Assembly (NCBI GenBank): GCA_023253795.1
Contig: JALRFG010000003.1
Coordinates: 6,844-37,887 of the forward strand
From: Methylocystis sp.
GTDB lineage: Bacteria; Pseudomonadota; Alphaproteobacteria; Rhizobiales; Beijerinckiaceae
Length of the DNA: 31,044 bases
Reading direction: 5' to 3'
Shown: positions 8,221 through 16,732 of the stretch, piece by piece
Layout: the number at the start of each line of letters is the position of its first letter
Position numbering within the stretch: position 1 is the first letter of the stretch
Made by a program: the position numbers and the translations under genes
Notes under the pieces: generated by a model
Database searches by the model: none
The model's input: the letters and a program-made list of their open reading frames with translations, nothing else
What the model was told of the DNA's origin: nothing

Positions 8221-10362
8221 TTACGCGGTGTTCGGGCGCATGGCGCGGCGTAGACTGGCGCGCAGTAATCCTTCCGGCGCGGCGCTGAAGCCGACGAGAA
8301 GATCGAATGCGCCGGGTTCGGCCGTTGGTTTCAGATCAACGCCGGGGAAGACAAAATCTTCGACGCCAAGCGTCAGGGAAATGGTCTTGCGATCGCCCGG
8401 CGCAAGATCGATCTGACGCCAGTGTTTCAACTCCATCACCGGTCGCGCGACGCTGGCGACGGGATCGCGAAGAAAAAAGAAAATTGTTTCGCGACGGGCA
8501 TATTTCCCCGAGCAAATGACATCGATCGCGACACTGATCTTTTCATCTGCAAAAAATATTTCCTTATCGAGGCGCAAATTTTCCAGCGCCGCCGCGCCGT
8601 AGGAAAGGCCGTGTCCAAAAGGAAACAGCGGCGTTACGGGCGTATCGAGATATTTGCTGGTGAAGGGATTGGTTTCGTCGGGCGGCCGCCCCGAAGAGCG
8701 CTGCGCATAGAAAATCGGTATCTGTCCCGTTGCGCGCGGCCAGGTGATCGGCAGCCGCGCACAGGGGTTGAAGGCGCCGGTCAGCACATCGGCAATGGCG
8801 TGGCCGGCCATATCGCCCAGAAACCATGTCGCGATAAGCGCGCCAGCGCGTTCGGCGAGGTCGCCGATCATCAGCGGGCGACCGCAGGTGAGCGCAATCA
8901 CGCAGGGCGTTTCGGTTGCGATGACCGCTTCCGCAAGCTGCTGTTGCGCGCCGGGCAGATCGGGCGTGGCGCGGCAGGCGGCCTCGCCGCTCATATAGGC
9001 GGCTTCGCCCAGACACAGCACCACCAGATCGGCGCTGCGCGCCAGTTCGCAGGCCTCGGCGACGCCCCGGTCATCGTCCCAGGCAAGGCTGACGCCTTCG
9101 GTGTGCACAATGTCGTGCATCGGCAGCGCCGCTTTCAGTCCTTCAAGAATCGTAACGCTGTTTTCGGCGCGTCCGGCGGCGGACCATGAACCCAGCATCT
9201 CCATGTGCGCATCGGCAAGCGGACCAATTACCGCAATGCGTCGCATGTTTTCGCCGATCGGCAGCATATTATGATTGGTCAGCAGCGTGATCGAACGACG
9301 CGCGCTGTCGCGGGCGAGATTGTGTGCAGCCTCCGGATTGTGTGCATCAACAGTTGCGATGCGGAAGGGTTCGTCGAAAAGCCCGAGTTTTTCTTTGAGC
9401 GCCAGAACGCGTCGCACGGCCGCGTCGATTTGCTCTTGTTTCACCAGACCGCGCGCCAGCGCATCGGGTAAATTCTCCAGATAGGCGTCGCTGACCATAT
9501 CCATATCAACGCCTGCGTTAAGCGCCAGCGCCGCCGCTTCTACGCGATCGGCGGCGACGCCATGTTCGATCAGTTCCTGTATCGCCGTATAATCGCTCAG
9601 CACGACGCCGTCGAAGCCCAGCTCATTTCGTAAATAATCGCGCAACAAGGCGATATGCGCGGTCATGGGCAGGCCGTCGATGCTGTTAAAGGCGGGCATA
9701 ATCGCCGCACAGCCCGCCATGACGGCGGCGCGAAACGGCGGCAGATAGATTTCGCGCAACTGGCGGGCCGAAACATCGGCCGCGGCATAGTCGCGTCCGG
9801 CGGTTGCGGCGCCGCCGGCGCAAAAATGCTTTACAGTGGCGGCGACAGCGCCGGGATGACGCAGATCCCAGCCCTGAAAGCCCTTAACCTTCGCTTGCGC
9901 GAAAATCGAGGCGACATGCGGATCTTCGCCGGGGCCTTCGATCAGCCGTCCCCAACGCGGATCGCGGCACACATCGAGCATCGGCGCAAAGGTGAGGCTG
10001 ACGCCGTCTTCCGCAGCTTCCTGCGCGGCGGCGCGGGCGGTGCGCGTCCAGAGATCGGGATCAAAGGCGCCGGTTTCGGCAAGCGGCGCCGGAAAGATTG
10101 TGCGATGCCCATGTAGCACATCAAGCCCGAACAACAGCGGGATCCGCAGTCGGCTTTCTTCAATTGCGAGACGTTGCGTCGCCGAAACCGCCTCTCGTCC
10201 CCAGAGATTGAAAACGCCGCCGACCTCGCCGGCGCGAATGGACGTGTCGATGGCGGCGTTGGTCGAGGGGCCGGTGATCGCCTGATTGGCCGTGACAAGA
10301 TTAAGCTGGCCGAGTTTCTCGGTCAGCGTCATTGCGCGCAGCAACGCGTCGATACGGCTCAT
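8221..10362 (-). CDS. GH3 beta-glucosidase
   Basis: A 713-residue GH3 enzyme. The N-terminal barrel contains GLDVLHGHRTIFPAP, the KHF segment at 178-180 and SDYTAIQEL with predicted nucleophile Asp257. It is followed by the alpha/beta sandwich (LLTNHNMLPIG onward) and a C-terminal fibronectin-III-like domain (about 615-700). This is the architecture of BglX. Unlike E. coli BglX there is no signal peptide: the N-terminus is MSRIDALLRAMTLTEKLGQL. A cytoplasmic location is therefore predicted, matching its operon partner alpha-glucosidase. It is divergent from the ABC transporter gene at 10464. The start is inferred from the alignment with the family N-terminus (MTxxEKxGQ). Confidence 0.92.
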   Translation of the reverse strand: MSRIDALLRAMTLTEKLGQLNLVTANQAITGPSTNAAIDTSIRAGEVGGVFNLWGREAVSATQRLAIEESRLRIPLLFGLDVLHGHRTIFPAPLAETGAFDPDLWTRTARAAAQEAAEDGVSLTFAPMLDVCRDPRWGRLIEGPGEDPHVASIFAQAKVKGFQGWDLRHPGAVAATVKHFCAGGAATAGRDYAAADVSARQLREIYLPPFRAAVMAGCAAIMPAFNSIDGLPMTAHIALLRDYLRNELGFDGVVLSDYTAIQELIEHGVAADRVEAAALALNAGVDMDMVSDAYLENLPDALARGLVKQEQIDAAVRRVLALKEKLGLFDEPFRIATVDAHNPEAAHNLARDSARRSITLLTNHNMLPIGENMRRIAVIGPLADAHMEMLGSWSAAGRAENSVTILEGLKAALPMHDIVHTEGVSLAWDDDRGVAEACELARSADLVVLCLGEAAYMSGEAACRATPDLPGAQQQLAEAVIATETPCVIALTCGRPLMIGDLAERAGALIATWFLGDMAGHAIADVLTGAFNPCARLPITWPRATGQIPIFYAQRSSGRPPDETNPFTSKYLDTPVTPLFPFGHGLSYGAAALENLRLDKEIFFADEKISVAIDVICSGKYARRETIFFFLRDPVASVARPVMELKHWRQIDLAPGDRKTISLTLGVEDFVFPGVDLKPTAEPGAFDLLVGFSAAPEGLLRASLRRAMRPNTA

Positions 10363-10463
10363 GTCACAAGACTAGCGCGCTTTGCTGTCACATGAAATGA
10401 TGCGGCTGTGAAAAATTCGCTTGGGTTCGCCGGCATGCCGGGCGCTGGATAAGCGAGAAGGCC

Positions 10464-12218
10464 ATGGATCAGGATGCGCCGCCCCGGATCGGGGAAGAAA
10501 ATTTTATGTCGTTGCTGCGCGTTGTCTTCGCAGCCATGCGCGCGGCGCCGCAGCGCCTGACGCTGGCGGCTCTCGGCGTCGCGTTGTTTGGCGTCATTGC
10601 GGTGACCGCCTGGGGGCAAATTCGACTTAATGCATGGAACCAGCCCTTTTATGATGCGCTGGCGCAGAAAGATTTGCCAGGCGCTCTCTCGCAATTGCGG
10701 ATCTATGCGATCATCGCCGGCGGTCTGCTCATTCTGAATGTGTCGCAGACATGGCTTGGGCAGATGATGAAGCTGAGGCTGCGCGAAGCGCTCACCGGCG
10801 ATCTGATTGATCGATGGCTGGCGCCCAAACGCGCTGCGTTGCTGGCGCAGTCCGGCGAGATCGGGATCAATCCCGATCAGCGCATCCATGCCGACGCCCA
10901 GCATCTTGCCGATGTTTCCGCCGATCTGGGCGTTGGCCTCGTTCAGGCGAGCCTATTGCTGGTGAGTTTTGTCGGCGTCCTCTGGATGTTGTCGTCGGGC
11001 GTCGTCTTCGATGTCGCCGGCCTGCATGTCGATGTGCCCGGCTATATGGTCTGGTGCGCGCTGATCTATGCGCTGATCGGTTCGTTGGCGAGCTGGCGCG
11101 TGGGTCGACCGCTGATGGCGCTTGGCGCGGAACGCTATGCGCGTGAATCGGAGGTGCGTTTTGCATTGGTCGATATCGGCGCCAACAGCGAGTCGATTGC
11201 GCTGATGGGCGGCGAGGCGTATGAGGCGCGACGGCTTACGCGAACCTTCGCCGAGCTTGTGGCGATCCTGCGCAGACTGGTGAGCGCCACGACAAATTTG
11301 ACATGGGTGACGGCGGGCTATGGATGGGTGGCGATTGTGGCGCCGGTGATCGTCGCTGCGCCGGCCTATTTCTTTGGTCAGCTCAGTTTCGGCGGATTGT
11401 TGATGGCGGCGGGCGCCTTCACGCAGGTCCAGCAATCGCTCCGCTGGTTTGTCGATAACGCCGGCGTCATCGCCGATTGGCGCGCGACATTGCTGCGCGT
11501 CGCCGTATTTCGGCGGGCCTTGCTCGATCAGGCGGATTTTCTGGCGCGCTTGCATGAGCCAGACGCCGCGGCCACGCATCTCGTGCGGCTGGCTGGCGAA
11601 AGAGACAGCTTCCTGCTGGAGAACGTCGTTCTCGCGCTGCCATCGCGTCAGACACGGTTGAATGAGTCACGCATCGAGATCGGTCCAGCGGCGCGCGTGC
11701 ATATCGCCGGCGAACATGGCTGTGGCAAGACGCTGCTGTTTCGCGCGCTAGCGGGACTTTGGAGCGCTGGCGAGGGGCGTATCTTGGCGCCAGCGGAGAC
11801 GCGCATCGCCTTTGTGCCCAAACGCGCCTTTATTCCCGATCTCAGCTTGCGTGAAATCCTTGCCTATCCGGATGCGCCAGCGGCCTATGTCGAGGCGGAT
11901 ATCCTTGCGGCGTTGCGACGTTTCAATCTGGATTATCTTGCGGGCGCGCTGGATCGTGACGCGTCATGGAGCCGCGAACTCGCCGATCCGGAGCGACAAG
12001 CTTTGGTGTTTGCGCGGCTCTTGCTGCGCAGACCGGATTTCATCGTGATTGATGAGGCGATTGACGCGCTCTCTCCTGAGACAAAAGCCGTGGCGAGGGA
12101 TGTTTTCAGTGGGGAGCTGAAGTCCTCCGCGCTGATTTATATTTCCGGGCCGCGTGATCCCGATCCGCTGTTTGCGCAATATTATCATCTCATCTCTGCG
12201 GCGCAGGTCGCAGCCTGA
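10464..12218 (+). CDS. ABC transporter, fused permease/ATPase (YddA/SbmA-BacA-like)
   Basis: A 584-residue half-transporter. The membrane domain (about 15-340) carries the family motif NPDQRI (136-141) and LNAWNQPFYDALAQKD, typical of the SbmA/BacA-type ABC_membrane_2 group. The ATPase domain has Walker A GEHGCGKT (416-423) and Walker B FIVIDEA (Asp530-Glu531). Where relatives have an LSLGEQQR-like signature, this protein has LADPERQA, so the signature is degenerate although the following ARLLLRRPDF helix is kept. Substrates are unknown; relatives move peptides or very-long-chain acyl groups. SD GAGAAGG sits 2 bases before ATG 10464; the ATG at 10506 is an alternative start. Confidence 0.85.
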   Translation: MDQDAPPRIGEENFMSLLRVVFAAMRAAPQRLTLAALGVALFGVIAVTAWGQIRLNAWNQPFYDALAQKDLPGALSQLRIYAIIAGGLLILNVSQTWLGQMMKLRLREALTGDLIDRWLAPKRAALLAQSGEIGINPDQRIHADAQHLADVSADLGVGLVQASLLLVSFVGVLWMLSSGVVFDVAGLHVDVPGYMVWCALIYALIGSLASWRVGRPLMALGAERYARESEVRFALVDIGANSESIALMGGEAYEARRLTRTFAELVAILRRLVSATTNLTWVTAGYGWVAIVAPVIVAAPAYFFGQLSFGGLLMAAGAFTQVQQSLRWFVDNAGVIADWRATLLRVAVFRRALLDQADFLARLHEPDAAATHLVRLAGERDSFLLENVVLALPSRQTRLNESRIEIGPAARVHIAGEHGCGKTLLFRALAGLWSAGEGRILAPAETRIAFVPKRAFIPDLSLREILAYPDAPAAYVEADILAALRRFNLDYLAGALDRDASWSRELADPERQALVFARLLLRRPDFIVIDEAIDALSPETKAVARDVFSGELKSSALIYISGPRDPDPLFAQYYHLISAAQVAA

Positions 12219-12268
12219 AAGATGGTGCAAGACATCACTGCTTGTCATCGGCGCAAATCAAAACACCA

Positions 12269-12286
12269 CGCTCTTGGCAAAGAGCG
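12269..12286 (-). terminator. Probable rho-independent terminator of leuA
   Basis: A 7-bp perfect stem CGCTCTT/AAGAGCG with loop GGCA, lying in the gap between convergent ABC and leuA genes. Read on the - strand, the stem is followed by a T-rich stretch (TGGTGTTTTGATTT), as expected for a leuA terminator about 65 bases past the stop. On the + strand there is no T run. Confidence 0.5.
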
Positions 12287-12350
12287 CGGCGCTTCAATTT
12301 GATTGTCACGATGCTTGAAAGCGCGGAGGCGTATAGCTTCAGCGCTCGTA

Positions 12351-13922
12351 TTATATCGCCTGCATCGCTTCCGGTTTGCCGCGACCACGCTTGAGGATCA
12401 GCTTGTTCAGCGCCGAGACATAGGCGCGGGCGGAGGCCACCAGCGTATCCGGATCGGCGCCGCGACCGGTGACGGATTTGCCGTCTTCGCTCAGGCGCAC
12501 GGAGACTTCCGCCTGCGCGTCGGTGCCTTCGGTTACGGCATGGACCTGAAACAACTCCAGCGTCGCCTCATGCGGGGCCAGCGCCTTGATGGCGTTGAAA
12601 ATCGCATCGACAGGGCCGTTGCCGGTCGCCTGATGCGTGACTTTCTCGCCGTCGATGTCGAGCGTCAGCGCTGCCGACTGCGGTCCCTGCGTGCCGGCCA
12701 TCACCATCAGCGACAGAACCTTGATGTGATCATGCGCCGTGACGATCTCGTCGTCGACCAGCGCCACCAGATCTTCGTCGTAGACGAATTTCTTGCGGTC
12801 GGCCAAATCCTTGAAGCGATTAAAGGCGTCTTCAAGCGCGTTTTCGCCAAGATCGTAGCCCAGCTCTTTCAGCTTTTCGCGGAAGGCGTGGCGGCCGGAA
12901 TGCTTGCCCATCACCAGCGAGGTTTTGGTGACGCCAACGCTTTCCGGCGTCATGATCTCATAGGTGAAGGCGTTTTTCAGCATGCCGTCCTGATGGATGC
13001 CGCTTTCATGCGCGAAGGCGTTACGGCCAACGATCGCCTTGTTGTATTGCACCGGGAAAGAGGTGACCGCCGATACGAGCTTGGAGGCGCGCGTGAGCAA
13101 TCTGGCGTCGATATTGGTGTGATAGGGCAGCGCGTCATGGCGCGTTTTCATCGCCATCACCACTTCTTCCAGCGATGCGTTGCCGGCGCGTTCGCCAATA
13201 CCGTTGATCGTGCATTCGATCTGACGCGCGCCGCCGCGCACGCCGGCCAGCGAATTCGCCGCCGCGAGACCGAGGTCGTCGTGGCAATGGACCGAGAAGA
13301 TCGCCTTGTCGGAATTTGGCACGCGTTCGCGCACCGTGCGAAACAGCGCTTCATATTCGGCCGGCGTGATGTAGCCGACCGTGTCGGGAATATTGATCGT
13401 GGTGGCGCCGGCGTTGATGGCGATCTCGATGCAGCGACACAGAAAATCGATTTCCGTGCGCGTGCCGTCTTCCGCCGACCACTCGACATCGGCGACGCGA
13501 TTGCGCGCGCGAGAGACGGAAGCCGCGATCAGCTCCAGCACCCGTTCCGGCTCCATCTGGAGCTTGTATTTCATATGGACCGGCGACGTCGAAATGAAGG
13601 TGTGGATGCGCGGATGTTGCGCATCGCGCAGCGCTTCGGCGCAGCGATCGATATCCTTGTCGGAGGCGCGGGCGAGGCCGGCGACCGAGGCGTTTTTCAC
13701 CCGGCGCGCCACTTCGCTGACGCTCTCAAAATCGCCGATGCTGGCGATCGGAAAGCCCGCCTCAATGATGTCGACGCCCAAATGATCGAGCAGATCGGCG
13801 ACTTCGAGCTTTTCCTCGAAGGTCATCGAGGCGCCGGGCGATTGTTCGCCGTCGCGCAAGGTGGTGTCGAAAATCAGCACGCGCTCGCCGGACTGCGCGT
13901 TATTGATGGAGGACTTGGTCAT
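12351..13922 (-). CDS. leuA: 2-isopropylmalate synthase
   Basis: A 523-residue enzyme condensing acetyl-CoA with 2-oxoisovalerate, the first committed step of leucine synthesis. The HMGL-like barrel opens with FDTTLRDGEQSPG (18-30), where Arg23-Asp24 are catalytic/metal residues. It contains VHCHDDLGLA with metal-binding His212 and His214. GxGERAGNASLEEV follows downstream, and the C-terminal LeuA regulatory domain (about 395-515) is complete, so leucine feedback control is expected. AGGAA precedes the ATG. A leader peptide and hairpin lie upstream (14015-14092), pointing to leucine-responsive expression. No other leu gene is in the window. Confidence 0.96.
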   Translation of the reverse strand: MTKSSINNAQSGERVLIFDTTLRDGEQSPGASMTFEEKLEVADLLDHLGVDIIEAGFPIASIGDFESVSEVARRVKNASVAGLARASDKDIDRCAEALRDAQHPRIHTFISTSPVHMKYKLQMEPERVLELIAASVSRARNRVADVEWSAEDGTRTEIDFLCRCIEIAINAGATTINIPDTVGYITPAEYEALFRTVRERVPNSDKAIFSVHCHDDLGLAAANSLAGVRGGARQIECTINGIGERAGNASLEEVVMAMKTRHDALPYHTNIDARLLTRASKLVSAVTSFPVQYNKAIVGRNAFAHESGIHQDGMLKNAFTYEIMTPESVGVTKTSLVMGKHSGRHAFREKLKELGYDLGENALEDAFNRFKDLADRKKFVYDEDLVALVDDEIVTAHDHIKVLSLMVMAGTQGPQSAALTLDIDGEKVTHQATGNGPVDAIFNAIKALAPHEATLELFQVHAVTEGTDAQAEVSVRLSEDGKSVTGRGADPDTLVASARAYVSALNKLILKRGRGKPEAMQAI

Positions 13923-13980
13923 GTCGAATTCCTGAAATCTGCCGCGCCCGTTGGGGGCTGTGTTTGAAGCCTGCGTCTAT

Positions 13981-14021
13981 CCCCTGACGGCCTGGGCGTG
14001 AGCCCGGCGGGCGGTCAGGGG
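13981..14021 (-). promoter_or_regulatory. leuA leader hairpin overlapping leader stop
   Basis: In the leuA transcript CCCCTGACCGCC pairs with GGCCGTCAGGGG: 8 bp, one C/C mismatch, then 3 bp, around a 17-base loop. The leader-peptide stop codon TGA lies inside the 5' arm, so a ribosome finishing the leader peptide would disrupt the stem. There is no U run after the 3' arm, so a simple intrinsic terminator is doubtful. Translational control or Rho-dependent attenuation is possible. Confidence 0.55.
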
Positions 14022-14092
14022 CAGGGAAGCAGCGGCAGGCGCGCAAGGCTCCGCGCAGCCGGAAGCAGTCGGTCAGACTGTCCCGTCGTCAT
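14015..14092 (-). CDS. Leucine-rich leader peptide of leuA
   Basis: A 25-codon ORF starting MTTGQSDRLL and ending PLLPCP, with six Leu codons (positions 9, 10, 16, 19, 21, 22), four of them between residue 16 and the stop. It lies 92 bases upstream of leuA on the same strand, and its stop falls within a long hairpin. This arrangement is that of ribosome-mediated attenuation leaders known for leuA in alphaproteobacteria. The Leu codons used (CTG, CTT) would stall ribosomes when charged tRNA-Leu is scarce. No strong SD is visible. The ORF is too short for ordinary gene finding. Confidence 0.6.
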   Translation of the reverse strand: MTTGQSDRLLPAARSLARLPLLPCP

Positions 14093-14164
14093 CGGTTTGA
14101 AACGGATGGCGCTGTGAAGCAAGGTAAATACTCGCGTGAACGACCCGAGAGCCGGACAAGGCCG

Positions 14165-14208
14165 GACTTGCCTAAAATCATAGGCAAAGCAGCCGGGGCT
14201 GGCAAGTC
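14165..14208. promoter_or_regulatory. Overlapping alternative inverted repeats between leuA leader and GNAT gene
   Basis: GACTTGCC (14165-14172) is exactly complementary to GGCAAGTC (14201-14208). The overlapping TTGCCTA (14168-14174) is exactly complementary to TAGGCAA (14181-14187). The two pairings share bases and exclude each other. They could be alternative RNA stems or a protein-binding site in this divergent promoter region. Which transcript includes them is unknown. Confidence 0.35.
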
Positions 14209-14333
14209 AGTCGAGGCCGGCGGACATAGCTCCGCGCAGACTCCCCTGAGGACTCTGGCCCCTGAAAAAGCCGCGCTGTTACTCGCGTCAGAACTCTTGC
14301 CGAAACCGCGCCTTGGGTCCTAACATCGTCCCC

Positions 14334-14855
14334 ATGGTCAAGAGCGTCGTCTCCATCCGTCATGCGTCTCCTGGCGACGCGGAGGACATCGCCTTCGTGC
14401 ACGACGTTTCGTGGCGCGACGCCTATCGCGGCGTCATTCCAGGAGTCGAGCTGGAGCGGATGATCGCCCGGCGCGGGCCGAATTGGTGGCGTTCGGCCAT
14501 TTTACGCGGCACGGGCTTGCTGGCGCTCGAACATGACGCTCAGATCGTCGGCTATGCGACCTTCGGCAGAAATCGTGTGCCGTCCATGCCCTATTCCGGC
14601 GAGATTTTTGAACTCTATCTACTGCCCCAGCATCAGGGTCTGGGGCTCGGCCGGCGTCTGTTCAATGTGGCGCGCCGCGAACTCGCCGAGCACGGCTATC
14701 TCTCGACCATCGTCTGGGCGCTCGCCGATAATGACAAGGCTTTGGCCTTTTATGGCCGTCTCGGCGGCCAGACGGTGCGCCGCGCCGAGGAGCGCTTTGG
14801 CTCCGATATGCTGACTCGCGTCGCCTTCGGCTTTGTTTCCGCGCCCGCCATCTAG
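14334..14855 (+). CDS. GNAT family N-acetyltransferase
   Basis: A 173-residue protein with the GNAT fold: N-terminal SIRHASPGDAEDIAFVH helix region, the central strand IFELYLLPQHQGLGLGRRLFN carrying the acetyl-CoA pyrophosphate loop Q-x-x-G-x-G, and ADNDKALAFYGRLGG, the usual motif B helix. It acetylates an amine on a small molecule or protein; the substrate is unknown. ATG 14334 is preferred over an in-frame TTG at 14313 because the homologous first strand starts right after it. It is divergent from leuA and converges on the lytic transglycosylase gene 21 bases away. Confidence 0.88.
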   Translation: MVKSVVSIRHASPGDAEDIAFVHDVSWRDAYRGVIPGVELERMIARRGPNWWRSAILRGTGLLALEHDAQIVGYATFGRNRVPSMPYSGEIFELYLLPQHQGLGLGRRLFNVARRELAEHGYLSTIVWALADNDKALAFYGRLGGQTVRRAEERFGSDMLTRVAFGFVSAPAI

Positions 14856-14876
14856 TCGCATCGAGACGCTTTTCGA

Positions 14877-16103
14877 TCAGAGTCCCTTGAGGCGCGCGAG
14901 CACCGCTTTGCTGGCGTAGCCGTCGGCTGGCTGAACGCCCGCCGCCAGTTGCCAGGCGTGGATGGCGTTGCGGCTGGAGCGGCCGAGCTTGCCGTCGATA
15001 GTCCCCTGATAGACGCCCTCGCGGGTGAGAAGCTGTTGCATCTCTTTCACTTCTGCGGTGGAGAGCGGCGCCGTTTTGGGCCATGGGGCGAGAGGAATGT
15101 CGCGGCCGGCGATGCGCTCGGCCAGCACCGCCACTGACATCGCATAGGCGTCGGAGGTGTTGTACTGCCGGATGACTTCGAAATTATCGCTGATCAGAAA
15201 GGCCGGCCCCTGCGCGCCGGTCGGCAGATAGAGGCTGGCGGCGCCGCTGGCCGGCAAGGCGGCCCCGTCGGCGCGCACGGCGCCCAGCGCCCGCCAGCGC
15301 GCGAAATCGAGATCATAGGCGGCGTAATCGTAATTATCGGGCAGGCGGATTTCGACGACCGCCGGCAGACCGGCGATCCAGCCGGATTTCTCAAGAAAAT
15401 TGCCGATTGAGGCGATGGCGTCGGGCGTCGAGCGCCAGATGTCGGCCGCGCCCGCGCCGTTGTCGCTTTCGGCGAATTTCAGATAGGCCGAGGGCATGAA
15501 CTGAGGCTGCCCCATCGCGCCCGCCCAGGAGCCGCGCAACTGGCCGCGCGTCGCGTAGCCCTTTTCGAGAAGGATCAGGGCGTCGACGAATTCAGCGACG
15601 AATGTCTCGGCGCGATGGCCTTTCCACGCCAGCGTGGCGAGCACGCCGAGCGCATCCGATCCGCCGGCGGCGACGCCGAAATTGCTCTCGACGCCGAGAA
15701 TGGCGACGATGATTTCGCCCGGCACGCCATGGCGCTGATAGGCGCGGGCGAGCGGCGCCTCATATTGCGCCGCGACCGCGCGGCCGCGGGCGACGCGGCT
15801 ATTGGTCACGGCGCCGCCAAGGTAGGCGGGGATGGAGATTGTAAACTCAGCCTGCGCTTTTGGCTTCGCCAAAACGGCGGTTTCCGGCTTGAGACCGGCT
15901 GTCGCCGTTTCAAAGGTCTCGCGCGACACTCCGGCGGCCTGCGCCTGCGGCCACAGACCCTGCACAAATGCCTCGAAATCCGCTGCGCTGGCCGCCGTTC
16001 CGGGCAGGAGGGCCGTTAGACCGGCGAGCGACAAAAGACGCAGCGCTTCGCGACGGCTGGCATGAGGGGCGGTCCGAAATGGCGGCGACAGGAGGCGAGA
16101 CAT
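14877..16103 (-). CDS. Lytic murein transglycosylase (MltB family) with PG-binding domain
   Basis: A 408-residue exported enzyme. The N-terminus has ASRREALRLLSLAG before a hydrophobic stretch ending TAASA|AD, a possible twin-arginine signal (SRREAL) though ordinary Sec export is also possible. The catalytic SLT/MltB domain (about 42-335) contains AILGVESNFG with catalytic Glu139 and GSWAGAMGQPQFMPSAYLKFA. A C-terminal peptidoglycan-binding domain (about 345-405) has LLTREGVYQGTIDGKLGRSSRNAI. It cleaves glycan strands to 1,6-anhydro ends in the periplasm. There is no lipobox, so it is a soluble family member. It is divergent from irr. Confidence 0.93.
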   Translation of the reverse strand: MSRLLSPPFRTAPHASRREALRLLSLAGLTALLPGTAASAADFEAFVQGLWPQAQAAGVSRETFETATAGLKPETAVLAKPKAQAEFTISIPAYLGGAVTNSRVARGRAVAAQYEAPLARAYQRHGVPGEIIVAILGVESNFGVAAGGSDALGVLATLAWKGHRAETFVAEFVDALILLEKGYATRGQLRGSWAGAMGQPQFMPSAYLKFAESDNGAGAADIWRSTPDAIASIGNFLEKSGWIAGLPAVVEIRLPDNYDYAAYDLDFARWRALGAVRADGAALPASGAASLYLPTGAQGPAFLISDNFEVIRQYNTSDAYAMSVAVLAERIAGRDIPLAPWPKTAPLSTAEVKEMQQLLTREGVYQGTIDGKLGRSSRNAIHAWQLAAGVQPADGYASKAVLARLKGL

Positions 16104-16161
16104 CAGAGCGAATCTCCGGCGATGTGCTTGTTTGGAAAGTTTACACCTTCCGCCATTTTGT

Positions 16162-16190
16162 TTGACAGGGGCGGAACGCTGCCGTCTACT
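16162..16190 (+). promoter_or_regulatory. Sigma-70-type promoter of irr
   Basis: A perfect -35 TTGACA (16162-16167), a 17-base spacer, and -10 TCTACT (16185-16190; 4 of 6 consensus bases). It lies 57 bases upstream of the irr ATG, directed toward irr. The spacing is optimal, which makes it the best promoter candidate in this part of the window. Confidence 0.55.
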
Positions 16191-16246
16191 GTTTCAACGC
16201 ATCTATATGATTTCTGAGGGAGCGAGCGCGCTCGCCAACGGTAAGC

Positions 16247-16723
16247 ATGAGTAACCAGCCTGTCACCATGATCTCAGCCGCCACGGGTCGGCCGCGAGAG
16301 GCCCACGCGGATGTGCGGGGCGCCGATCTCAAGGCGAAGCTGCGCAACGCCGGTCTGCGGCCGACGGTGCAGCGTCTGTCTCTCAGCCGTCTGTTGTTTG
16401 GCAAGGGCGACCGCCATGTCAGCGCCGAGGCGCTACACGCCGAAGCGCGCGAGGCGGGCCTCTCCATGTCGCTCTCGACCGTCTACAACACGTTGAACCA
16501 GTTCGCCGGCGCGGGTTTGCTGCGCGAAATCGCCGTTCAGGGACCGCGCACCTATTTCCACACCCGCACCTCGCCGCATCACCACTTCATGGATGAAGCG
16601 ACCGGTCGGATGTTCGACGCCGCCGACGGCTCGATTGAGTTCGCCCGGCTTCCCGCCCCGCCCGAGGGGATGGAGATCGTCGGCTGCGACGTGATTATCC
16701 GCATTCGCCCGAAAAAGGGGTGA
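16247..16723 (+). CDS. irr: Iron response regulator Irr (Fur superfamily)
   Basis: A 158-residue Fur-family protein. The winged helix includes LRNAGLRPTVQRLSLSRLLF and the recognition helix region STVYNTLNQFAGAGLL (77-92). The C-terminal domain has TSPHHHFMDEATG, with His111-113 at the heme/metal site typical of Irr. The Cys-Pro heme regulatory motif of Bradyrhizobium Irr is absent; the only Cys is 147. It therefore resembles the Rhizobium-type Irr, which senses heme through the His cluster. Irr represses heme synthesis and activates or represses iron genes under low iron. It is transcribed from the promoter at 16162-16190. The SD is weak (GGTAAG), and ATG 16268 is a possible alternative start. 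Confidence 0.92.
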   Translation: MSNQPVTMISAATGRPREAHADVRGADLKAKLRNAGLRPTVQRLSLSRLLFGKGDRHVSAEALHAEAREAGLSMSLSTVYNTLNQFAGAGLLREIAVQGPRTYFHTRTSPHHHFMDEATGRMFDAADGSIEFARLPAPPEGMEIVGCDVIIRIRPKKG

Positions 16724-16732
16724 CGGAAACAT

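Noticed and set aside
10359..10904. 181-codon - strand frame overlapping the start of the ABC transporter
   Set aside because: Opposes a gene with clear family motifs; shadow-like composition.
12303..13967. 554-codon + strand frame opposite leuA
   Set aside because: Antisense shadow of a well-recognised gene with high GC third positions; no domain or SD.
13981..14021. Classic intrinsic terminator before leuA
   Set aside because: The stem is strong but no U run follows on the transcript, so it is listed as a regulatory hairpin.
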